Shown here: piece by piece, positions 1 to 6,608 of the stretch
How the letters are laid out: each line of letters opens with the position of its first letter
How positions within the stretch are numbered: position 1 is the first letter of the stretch
Assembly: GCA_017962315.1 (NCBI GenBank)
Contig: JAGCVN010000147.1
Location: 1-33,039 of the forward strand
Length of the DNA stretch: 33,039 nt
DNA from: Kiritimatiellia bacterium
GTDB lineage: Bacteria > Verrucomicrobiota > Kiritimatiellia > RFP12 > UBA1067
Reading direction: 5' to 3'
Position numbers and translations under genes: made by a program
Notes under the pieces: model-generated
Database searches by the model: none
The model's input: only the letters and a program-made list of their open reading frames with translations
What the model was told of the DNA's origin: nothing

Positions 1-733
1 ATGCATGGTAGCCTATTTCCGTCACTGTGTCGGGTATCTCCACCTTCTCCAGCGCAGAGCAATTAAGGAACGCGACATTGCCGATGGCCTTAATCCCCGT
101 GCCCCAGTTAATCGTCTTCAACGACGTGCAGTTGTAAAACAGGCCGTCAGTGACATCAGTGGTAGAAAGGCTCGCACTGTCCGCCGAGTCTCCATAGCCA
201 TTCCCAGAGACATAAGTACCGGCCCCCCTGTACGCAACACCGGAAAGTTCTACTAAACTATCACTCAATGTCACAGACTCCATTGCTGAACATCCCGAGA
301 ATGCACCCTGTCCCAGCGACGTGACCGAGTTCGGCATCACAAACTCCTCTAGGTTATCGCATCCTGCGAATGCACGGTAACCGATACTCGTCAATCCCTC
401 ACCTTGAATGGTCACGGCCTTGAGGTTTACGCAACCCTCAAACGCACTGGCTGGAATCGCAGTCACCGTTGCGGGAATCGTCACGCGCACTGCGCGCGTC
501 TTGCCCTTGAACACAGCGGCGTCAAATGCCGTCACGGGATTGCCACCCAAGGTATCTGGGATTGTGAGGTTCGTCGTCTCGAACGAAACAGCCGTCACCT
601 TTGAGCCGCTATACGTCCACACGTTTCCGGACTCGTCCGTCCACGTGTCTGCCCACGCGCCAAGGGGCGCGAACATCGCCGCGCCGACCAACAGGGCCGC
701 CAGCGAGCGAATAAACTTCGTCAATCTGTTCAT
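1..733 (-). CDS. BspA-like leucine-rich-repeat secreted protein (partial, 5' end)
   Basis: The minus-strand frame is open from an ATG at 733 through the left edge, so only about 244 N-terminal residues are visible. It starts with a Sec signal peptide (basic MNRLTKFIRS, then a hydrophobic run ending GAWADTWTD). It then shows repeated LRR_5/BspA units: IPATVTAIPASAFEGC, LTSIGYRAFAGC, VTSLGQGAFSGC and IKAIGNVAFLNC, each followed by a beta-strand segment. Proteins of this family are surface or secreted adhesion/recognition proteins, common in gut and oral bacteria; no enzymatic domain is visible here. The start has only a weak purine-rich site (AAAGAAAGAACG) but places the signal peptide correctly. 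Base composition is lower in GC than the neighbouring operon, which fits an acquired or fast-evolving surface gene. Confidence 0.85.
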   Translation of the reverse strand, partial: MNRLTKFIRSLAALLVGAAMFAPLGAWADTWTDESGNVWTYSGSKVTAVSFETTNLTIPDTLGGNPVTAFDAAVFKGKTRAVRVTIPATVTAIPASAFEGCVNLKAVTIQGEGLTSIGYRAFAGCDNLEEFVMPNSVTSLGQGAFSGCSAMESVTLSDSLVELSGVAYRGAGTYVSGNGYGDSADSASLSTTDVTDGLFYNCTSLKTINWGTGIKAIGNVAFLNCSALEKVEIPDTVTEIGYHA

Positions 734-806
734 CGTCGTTCTTTCTTTGCCGTTCCCACTGTTGATCGATTTCGGATTTGGCGCGGGAACAAGACACCTC
801 CTCCGA

Positions 807-930
807 TGCGTCAGATGAGGTGCTTAGGAATACCTTGGATGGCACAAGGAAGGAGGCGAAACTGCACACAGACAGTGTCCTCTTCATGCGTCCATCCAGA
901 TGATAGGTTCCTAAGCTTTCACCTGACGCA
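807..930. repeat. Large imperfect inverted repeat (MITE-like or leader hairpin)
   Basis: The left arm (807-842) starts TGCGTCAG and contains GCTTAGGAA and TGGATGG. The right arm (892-930) is its imperfect reverse complement, containing CCATCCA, TTCCTAAGC and ending CTGACGCA. About 30 bases pair, with small bulges, around a loop of about 50 bases. The near-perfect 8-base ends look like terminal inverted repeats of a miniature element, but no target-site duplication is obvious. It lies in the transcribed leader of the LRR gene if the promoter at 1036-1065 is used. Confidence 0.6.
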
Positions 931-1035
931 AACCCAAACGCGGCGGTGGCTGCTGTTGCTCGCCCCCTCCCGCGCGGGTAATCTGTTGTCCAACCATACA
1001 GCGGCCACTCGGCCACCGTTCGGTAGAACACTGAT

Positions 1036-1065
1036 AGTTTACCACAGTCTCCCCCTGCGGCACAA
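1036..1065 (-). promoter_or_regulatory. Promoter candidate for the LRR gene
   Basis: Minus strand: TTGTGC (1065-1060), 18-base spacer, extended -10 TGG-TAAACT (1044-1036). The same TGGTAAACT occurs in a promoter candidate at 31385-31393. Transcription would start near 1029. Confidence 0.45.
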
Positions 1066-1164
1066 GCGGGAAAATTGGGAATACAGGGAGACATCCATGT
1101 TTCTTTGTGGTTGACAATCACAACATATCCATGCCGTTTCTATAGAATCCATTTTCTTCTGTAC

Positions 1165-1193
1165 TTGCCAACGGGCAAAATCCCTGCTAGACT
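1165..1193 (+). promoter_or_regulatory. Promoter of the glycerol-3-phosphate operon
   Basis: TTGCCA (1165-1170), exactly 17 bases, then TGC-TAGACT (extended -10; hexamer 1188-1193). The predicted start is near 1200, about 20 bases before the GTG start codon at 1222. Confidence 0.6.
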
Positions 1194-1221
1194 TACCGAA
1201 ACGGCTGGATTGGAGGTGAAC

Positions 1222-2523
1222 GTGGAAAAAAATTATAACCGGATGCAGTGGCGAATGCTCTTCGCCACCATGGCTGGTTATACCCTGTTCTACTTCCTTC
1301 GTAAAAATTTTTCGTTCGCGATGCCGGGGCTGGAGCAGGATTGCGGCCTTTCCAAAAGTATGCTGGGCAATTTCCTTTTCGCGGGCGGGCTCGCTTACGG
1401 CCTCTCCAAGTTTCTCAATGGTTTCGTCGGCGACCGCGTGTCGCCGCGCAAGATGCTTTGTTCCGGGCTCCTTGCCTGTTCATTGGTCGGTGTCGCCCTC
1501 GGATTCGCGCCCCGGATCGCGGCATTGTTCGCAGACGGCCCGCTCGCGCTCGCCTGGACGTTCGGCCTCCTCTTCGTTTTAAATCAGGTTTTCCAGGGAA
1601 CGGGATTCCCGCCGTGCGCGAAGTTGATCGCCTACTGGGTTCGTCCAAACGAACTGGCGACGAAGATGTCTCTCTGGAACACGTCGCAGTCCATTGGCGG
1701 TGCCCTGGGTTCGCGGATTTGCGGCTTACTCATGGGGCTTGGCGTGATTGGCGCGGCGAACCAAGGCATCGGGATGTGGCGCTGGTGTTTCTGGTGCATG
1801 GCGGGGTTGGGCCTGGCCGGTGCCGTCTCGTTGTGGTTCGCCCTGCCGGGCACACCGGAAGAAGAAGGGTTCGGGCAACCGCCTCCGAAAGCCGCGGCAC
1901 AGGCAAGCCATCCCGCCGACGGACAGGCTTCCGTCGCGAAGACGGTCTTCCTCAATCCCGTGATCTGGATGCTCGGCCTCGGCAATTTCATGATTAACGC
2001 CACGCGCGCGTTGGTCTCGGACTGGGGCCCGACGCTGCTGCAAGAGGCAAAACCGTTCACCCCGGCAGGCGCGGGCAGGGCGATTATGCTGTTTGAGTTC
2101 GCGGGCGTCGCAGGGACGCTTTTCGCGGGTTGGGCGACGGATGCGTTTTTCGGCGGCCGCGCCCAGCGCATCTGTGTCTTCCTGATGGCCTTGACAGCGG
2201 TGTCGCTGGCCGCGTTCTGGTTCCTTCCCGGAACAGGTCTGGCGACGTTCGCCCTCGGCGCGGCGGGGTTCTGCCTGTATGGACCTCAGGCGTTGACGGG
2301 GGTGGCGGCGGTGAGCGTCTGTTCAAAGTCGCTCGTCGGGACGGCCATCGGTTTTCTCTCTCTCTTTTCCTACATCGGAGCCTCTGTCGCGGGAAAAGCC
2401 TGTGGCGTGATGGCGCAGAACACGGGGGATTGGCGGCTCCCCGTTCTGACAATCGTGTGTGCCGCTTCTTTGGGCAGTCTCCTCTTCGTTCCGATCTGGA
2501 ATGCCCGGACGTATGCGTGTTAA
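1222..2523 (+). CDS. glpT: GlpT/UhpC-family organophosphate:phosphate antiporter (MFS)
   Basis: This 433-residue major facilitator protein would import glycerol-3-phosphate (or another sugar phosphate) in exchange for phosphate across the inner membrane. The N-terminus GYTLFYFLRKNFSFAMP matches the signature region of the GlpT/UhpT/PgtP family. About 12 hydrophobic segments follow, with a central hydrophilic loop (about residues 205-230, rich in P, A and K). The GTG at 1222 is chosen because GGAGG lies 5 bases upstream and the protein then starts at the usual family position; upstream in-frame ATGs would add a non-conserved tail that crosses the promoter. The downstream glycerol-3-phosphate dehydrogenase genes support this substrate over hexose phosphate. 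The assignment to GlpT rather than a close relative is inference. Confidence 0.8.
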   Translation: MEKNYNRMQWRMLFATMAGYTLFYFLRKNFSFAMPGLEQDCGLSKSMLGNFLFAGGLAYGLSKFLNGFVGDRVSPRKMLCSGLLACSLVGVALGFAPRIAALFADGPLALAWTFGLLFVLNQVFQGTGFPPCAKLIAYWVRPNELATKMSLWNTSQSIGGALGSRICGLLMGLGVIGAANQGIGMWRWCFWCMAGLGLAGAVSLWFALPGTPEEEGFGQPPPKAAAQASHPADGQASVAKTVFLNPVIWMLGLGNFMINATRALVSDWGPTLLQEAKPFTPAGAGRAIMLFEFAGVAGTLFAGWATDAFFGGRAQRICVFLMALTAVSLAAFWFLPGTGLATFALGAAGFCLYGPQALTGVAAVSVCSKSLVGTAIGFLSLFSYIGASVAGKACGVMAQNTGDWRLPVLTIVCAASLGSLLFVPIWNARTYAC

Positions 2524-2537
2524 GGAGAACGAGTAAC

Positions 2538-4007
2538 ATGACGCATGATGTCATCATTGTCGGCGCGGGAGTCGTGGGCTGTTCCATCGCCCGTTCCCTC
2601 TCCCGTTACAAACTAAACGTGTTGGTACTGGAGGCGGGTGAGGATGTCGCGTCCGGCGCGTCCAAGGCGAACAGCGCGATCGTCCACGCCGGATTCGACG
2701 CCGAGCCGGGCAGCAACAAGGCGAAGTACAACGTGGCGGGCAACGCGATTTTCGAGGAGACGTGCCGCGAGCTGCACGTCCCTTTCATCCGCAACACGTC
2801 GCTGGTCGTCGCGTTCTCGGAAGAGGAGCTGCCGAACCTGCGCAAGCTGCTGGAGCGCGGTGTCCAGAACGGCGTCCCCGGACTGCGGATCATCGGGCGG
2901 GAGGAATTGCGGACGCTCGAGCCCAACGTCAGCGACGAGGCGATCGCCGCGCTGGTCGCCCCAACGGGCGGCATCTGCTGTCCCTACGACCTCACCTTCC
3001 GTTCGGCGGAGAACGCCGCCGCCAACGGCGTCGCCTTCCGCTTCGACCAGCGGGTCGAAACCATCGAAAAGACGGACGGGGGCTGGGCGCTCGTCACGGG
3101 CACGGGTGAACGTTTCGAGACGCGCGCCGTGGTCAACGCCTCCGGCTGCGGTTCTGCAATCCTGAACAACCAGGTCAGCGCGGTGAAGTACAGCATCCAG
3201 CCGCGGCGCGGCGAATACGTCATGCTCGACAAATCCGAATCGGGGTGTTTCAAGGCGACGATGTTCCAGTGCCCCGGCCCGATGGGCAAAGGCGTACTGG
3301 TTTCGCCGACCGTCGACGGCACGATCATCGTGGGTCCGACCAGCGAGGATATCGATTCGGCGGAGGCGACGGAGACGACGGCGTTCGGCCTCGACAAGAT
3401 GCGCCGCCTTTCCACCCGCATTTGGAAGAAGATTCCCTTCCGTTCGGCGATCACCACGTTCAGCGGCATTCGTTCGCACGAGCCGTCCAAGCACGATTTC
3501 GTTCTGGGCGAGGCACCGGACGCGCCAGGGTTCTTCAATGCGCTCGGCGTGGAATCTCCCGGACTCACCTCAGCCCCCGCGATCGGACGCGACATGGCCA
3601 AGTGGGTCGCCGAAAAACTCGGCGCGGAGGCGAAGGCCGGATCTGAGGTTTCGGACGACGTGAGCCTCTGGCCGCGTATCCGCGAATCGACGCCGGAACA
3701 GCTTGCCGAACTGGTCAAGAAGGATCCGGCGTTCGGACGCGTCATCTGCCGTTGCGAGACGGTCAGCGAGGCCGAAATCCGCGCCTCCATCCGTTGCCGC
3801 GTCGGCGCGAGGTCGATCGACGGCGTAAAACGGCGGACGCGCGCGGGCATGGGGCGTTGCCAGGGCGGGTTCTGTTCGCCCCGCGTGATTGAAATCCTCT
3901 CGCAGGAACTCGGCATCCCGCCGGAGGCCGTCACCAAGTGCGGGGGAAACTCCCGTCTCTGCGTCGGGAAACTGTTTGACTCGGAAACTCGTTCAGAAGG
4001 GAAGTAA
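2538..4007 (+). CDS. glpA: FAD-dependent glycerol-3-phosphate dehydrogenase, GlpA type with BFD-like [2Fe-2S] domain
   Basis: The 489-residue protein opens with an FAD-binding Rossmann motif (VIIVGAGVVGCSIARSLSRY, residues 5-24) and a DAO-type oxidoreductase fold (to about residue 370). It ends with a BFD-like [2Fe-2S] domain holding CRC near residue 403 and GRCQGGFC near residue 440. Known relatives oxidise sn-glycerol-3-phosphate to dihydroxyacetone phosphate in anaerobes, working with an NAD/FAD oxidoreductase and a small DUF1667 protein; exactly those two genes follow. AAGGAG (2522-2527) overlaps the transporter stop and precedes the ATG by 10 bases, so translation is probably linked. There is no membrane segment. 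A different 2-hydroxyacid substrate cannot be excluded, but the transporter upstream makes glycerol-3-phosphate most likely. Confidence 0.82.
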   Translation: MTHDVIIVGAGVVGCSIARSLSRYKLNVLVLEAGEDVASGASKANSAIVHAGFDAEPGSNKAKYNVAGNAIFEETCRELHVPFIRNTSLVVAFSEEELPNLRKLLERGVQNGVPGLRIIGREELRTLEPNVSDEAIAALVAPTGGICCPYDLTFRSAENAAANGVAFRFDQRVETIEKTDGGWALVTGTGERFETRAVVNASGCGSAILNNQVSAVKYSIQPRRGEYVMLDKSESGCFKATMFQCPGPMGKGVLVSPTVDGTIIVGPTSEDIDSAEATETTAFGLDKMRRLSTRIWKKIPFRSAITTFSGIRSHEPSKHDFVLGEAPDAPGFFNALGVESPGLTSAPAIGRDMAKWVAEKLGAEAKAGSEVSDDVSLWPRIRESTPEQLAELVKKDPAFGRVICRCETVSEAEIRASIRCRVGARSIDGVKRRTRAGMGRCQGGFCSPRVIEILSQELGIPPEAVTKCGGNSRLCVGKLFDSETRSEGK

Positions 4008-4009
4008 GC

Positions 4010-5284
4010 ATGGAAAACGATATGAACGTGGATGTGCTGGTTGTCGGCGCGGGTCCGGCCGGGCTCGCCGCCGCCGTGGCGGCCCGCAAGGCGGGATGCC
4101 GGAATGTGCGCATCCTGGAACGCGACGACGCGCCCGGCGGCATCCTCCAGCAGTGTATTCATAACGGCTTCGGGCTCCACCGCTTCAAGGAGGAACTGAC
4201 GGGGCCGGAATACGCGCAGAGGTTTATCGACGCCGTCGAGGAAGAGAAGATTCCCGTGCAGTGCCGCACGATGGTTCTGGATATTTCACCCGGACGCGTT
4301 GTAACCGCGATGAGCCCCGACTACGGCATTCAGCAGTTCAAGGCGAAAGCCGTCGTCCTAGCAATGGGATGCCGCGAACGTCCGCGCGGGGCGTTGATGA
4401 TCCCCGGAACGCGCCCGGCGGGCGTCTACACAGCCGGCACCGCGCAACGCCTCGTCAACATGGAAGGATTGATGCCCGGTAAGCGCGTGGTCATTCTCGG
4501 TTCCGGCGACATCGGACTGATCATGGCGCGGCGCATGACCTTCGAGGGCGCAAAAGTACTCGCCTGCGTCGAAATCATGCCCTACTCCAGCGGCTTGAAG
4601 CGGAACATCGTGCAGTGCCTGGACGATTACGGAATCCCTCTGCTGCTCAACCACACGGTCGTGGACATCCAGGGACGCGAACGCGTCGAGGGCGTCACGG
4701 TCGCGAAGGTCGATGAAAAACGCCAGCCGATCCCCGGCACGGAGATCCACTACGACTGCGACACGCTCCTGCTCTCCGTGGGACTTCTGCCTGAAAACGA
4801 ACTTTCGAAGACGGCGGGGGTGACCCTTTCCCCCGTCACGAGCGGCGCCGTGGTGGACGATACCATGCAGACCTCCGTCCCCGGCGTCTTCGCCTGCGGG
4901 AACGTCCTCCACGTACACGACCTGGTCGATTTCGTCAGCCAGGAATCGGAAGAAGCGGGACGCGCGGCCTGGGCCTACGCCGCCGGCACGGCGAAGACGG
5001 CGGAACGCTACACGGCGGTACTGGACGGTTTCGGGGTGCGCGGCTGCGTGCCGCAGAAAATCGGGAAGACCGGTGCGGACGACAAGGTGGCGGTTTCCTT
5101 CCGTCCCGGCGGCGTCTTCAAAGATGCCGAATGGAGGATCCGCGACGGCGAGAACGTGTTGTTCAAACGTAAAGGACGCATCCTCACGCCCGGCGAATCC
5201 ATCCATGTGGAGCTTCCGCGCAAGTTGTTCGCGGAGGCGGAGAGCGTAACCGTCGAAGTGGTTCAGGAAGGAGTCTCGAAATGA
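4010..5284 (+). CDS. NAD(P)/FAD-dependent oxidoreductase partner of the glycerol-3-phosphate dehydrogenase
   Basis: This is a 424-residue two-dinucleotide-binding flavoprotein. The FAD motif is VLVVGAGPAGLAAAVAARKAG (about residues 9-29), followed by GGILQQCIHNGFGLHRF, a stretch typical of this subfamily. A second nucleotide-binding motif, VVILGSGDIGLIMARR, lies near residues 161-176, and the FAD-closing VPGVFACGNVLHVHDLVD near residues 294-311. It has no CxxC redox pair of the thioredoxin-reductase type. It is placed 2 bases after the GlpA-like gene and overlaps the DUF1667 gene by ATGA, so the three are co-translated. The likely role is passing electrons between the dehydrogenase and NAD or another carrier. 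Annotation as GlpB would be loose, since E. coli GlpB is a different flavoprotein. Confidence 0.8.
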   Translation: MENDMNVDVLVVGAGPAGLAAAVAARKAGCRNVRILERDDAPGGILQQCIHNGFGLHRFKEELTGPEYAQRFIDAVEEEKIPVQCRTMVLDISPGRVVTAMSPDYGIQQFKAKAVVLAMGCRERPRGALMIPGTRPAGVYTAGTAQRLVNMEGLMPGKRVVILGSGDIGLIMARRMTFEGAKVLACVEIMPYSSGLKRNIVQCLDDYGIPLLLNHTVVDIQGRERVEGVTVAKVDEKRQPIPGTEIHYDCDTLLLSVGLLPENELSKTAGVTLSPVTSGAVVDDTMQTSVPGVFACGNVLHVHDLVDFVSQESEEAGRAAWAYAAGTAKTAERYTAVLDGFGVRGCVPQKIGKTGADDKVAVSFRPGGVFKDAEWRIRDGENVLFKRKGRILTPGESIHVELPRKLFAEAESVTVEVVQEGVSK

Positions 5285-5622
5285 CCTGTATCGGATGCCC
5301 GATGGGCTGTCAGCTGGATGTGACGAAAGAGGCAGACGGTGCGATCACCGTCAAGGGCGCGGGTTGCGGACGAGGCGTGATCTACGGCAAACAGGAAGCC
5401 GTCGCGCCGCAACGGATGGTCACCGCGCTGATGCCGGTGAAGGGGCGTTCGCGCCCGTTAAGCGTAAAGACGGCGACGGCCGTGCCGAAAGAGAAAATCG
5501 GCGACGTGCTGGCCGCCGTCGCGGCGAAATGCGCGGACGCCCCCGTGAAAATCGGCGACGTGCTGATTCCGGACGTTTGCGGGACAGGCGTCGCGATCGT
5601 CGCGACCTCGAACGCCCTCTAA
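5281..5622 (+). CDS. DUF1667 family protein, cysteine-rich partner of the glycerol-3-phosphate dehydrogenase
   Basis: The 113-residue protein begins MTCIGCPMGCQLDV, a CxxCPxGC cluster, followed by a further cysteine in KGAGCGRGVIYG (about residues 33-44) and the family's C-terminal DVCGTGVAIVAT. The cysteine spacing suggests an iron-sulfur or zinc site, consistent with an electron-transfer subunit, though the family's biochemical role is not established. It starts within the stop codon of the preceding flavoprotein gene (ATGA) and is the last gene before the terminator. This gene order (GlpA-like, flavoprotein, DUF1667) is common in Firmicutes and other anaerobes. Confidence 0.85.
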   Translation: MTCIGCPMGCQLDVTKEADGAITVKGAGCGRGVIYGKQEAVAPQRMVTALMPVKGRSRPLSVKTATAVPKEKIGDVLAAVAAKCADAPVKIGDVLIPDVCGTGVAIVATSNAL

Positions 5623-5631
5623 AACCAATTC

Positions 5632-5664
5632 GACGGCAACCGATCCCCAAAACCGGTTGCCGTC
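5632..5664. terminator. Convergent hairpin terminator
   Basis: A perfect 11-bp stem, GACGGCAACCG (5632-5642) with CGGTTGCCGTC (5654-5664), and an 11-base loop. It lies between the DUF1667 stop (5622) and the stop of the convergent hydrolase (5684). Neither flank has a strong T-run, so it may serve both directions weakly. Confidence 0.7.
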
Positions 5665-5683
5665 AAACTAGAAACGCGCCCGC

Positions 5684-6523
5684 CTATTCCGCCTGGAAGA
5701 ATTCAAGGATGCGGTGGACATCCTGTTTGGCGAGGCCGTGCGGATGGTGCCCCTGTTCCGGCCGGCACTCGACCTTCAGGTCGCCCCCCGCCGCACGGAA
5801 ACGGTTCATAAAGAGGACGCTGCTCATTTCGGGATTCACCGTCTTATCCTTCCCGCCGTAAAGCAACAGGACGGGGATACCGGTACGGGCGAGCGACGCG
5901 GCCAGATTGACCGGCATCTCCGGATTGGTAGTCCAACCTTCGCCGACAGCAGGGGCTTGTTTCGCCCACGGCCCGACAAGACGGGCAACCGCCTTCGGAT
6001 CGGCGGGAGGCGGCGGGCAGAATCCGTCAAAGTTCAAGAGCGGCGCATCGAGATAAATCCGCGCCACGTTCTGCGGGTAGGCATAGGCGTAGCGGACGGA
6101 ATAGAAACCGCCCCAGCTCATCCCGATCAGGTTCGCCTTCGGCGCAAAACCGAGTTCGCGGACCAGATACTCCTGAAAATCAGCGAGCGCAAGCAGTCCC
6201 GTCTCGTCCGCGCGCGTGTTAAACGCATCGAGATGGACATGGTGATAACCGCACTTCACGAGGTCGGGGGCGCCGGTACGGTCGAGGAACGCGCCCATCC
6301 ACTGCATCGTCCAAACCCACGGACGCCCCGGCGCGGGCGTCGCGGGTTCGACCACCCAGCCTTTGCGGCCTTTGAAGTCAAAAATAATACGGTGGCCCGC
6401 GCCCCATGTGTCGGAGGTGAGGATCTTGTATTTTTCTGCAATCCGCGACTGAAGGGGGGACATCTCAGCAACCGCGCAAAACACGGCGGCGAGAACCATC
6501 GTGGCCATCATCTGTTTTCTCAT
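5684..6523 (-). CDS. Secreted alpha/beta hydrolase
   Basis: This 279-residue alpha/beta-hydrolase fold protein carries an N-terminal signal peptide (MRKQMMATMVLAAVFCAVAE). The nucleophile elbow is GMSWGG (Ser136). The acid is probably Asp226 in YGGKDKTV, and the base lies in QGHHPHG (about residues 258-263), so the triad is complete. Substrate is unknown; a carbohydrate ester is plausible because it sits at the end of a run of glycan genes (GH2-like, kinase, GH105). The ATG at 6523 is chosen because AAAGGAAG lies just upstream and the signal peptide begins there; an adjacent ATG at 6526 is equally possible. It has its own promoter candidate at 6577-6585 and may also be read through from upstream. 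Confidence 0.72.
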   Translation of the reverse strand: MRKQMMATMVLAAVFCAVAEMSPLQSRIAEKYKILTSDTWGAGHRIIFDFKGRKGWVVEPATPAPGRPWVWTMQWMGAFLDRTGAPDLVKCGYHHVHLDAFNTRADETGLLALADFQEYLVRELGFAPKANLIGMSWGGFYSVRYAYAYPQNVARIYLDAPLLNFDGFCPPPPADPKAVARLVGPWAKQAPAVGEGWTTNPEMPVNLAASLARTGIPVLLLYGGKDKTVNPEMSSVLFMNRFRAAGGDLKVECRPEQGHHPHGLAKQDVHRILEFFQAE

Positions 6524-6576
6524 CATTCTTCCTTTCTCATTCGTCCGCGACAACAGACGGAATGTAAAACGCCCCT

Positions 6577-6585
6577 ACGATACCA
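6577..6585 (-). promoter_or_regulatory. Extended -10 candidate for the hydrolase
   Basis: The minus strand reads TGG-TATCGT in the 85-base gap between two co-directional genes, in the same TGTGG context as other promoters here. No good -35 is seen. Confidence 0.3.
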
Positions 6586-6608
6586 CAGAATCCGCGGACT
6601 GAAAAGGA

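Larger units (their letters stand above)
734..1164. other. Intergenic region / long leader of the LRR gene
   Basis: This 430-base divergent spacer has no convincing gene. It holds the minus-strand promoter candidate at 1036-1065, a roughly 124-base inverted-repeat element (807-930) and, at its right edge, the glp operon promoter. If the minus promoter is right, the LRR mRNA has a leader of about 295 bases containing the inverted repeat. Confidence 0.6.

Noticed and set aside
609..1121. Minus-strand 170-codon frame overlapping the LRR gene start
   Set aside because: It conflicts with the signal-peptide frame of the LRR protein, crosses the inverted repeat, and shows no domain.
1111..1146. TTGACA at 1111 with TATAGA at 1141 as glp promoter
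   Set aside because: The spacer is 24 bases, too long; the pair at 1165-1193 has ideal spacing and an extended -10.
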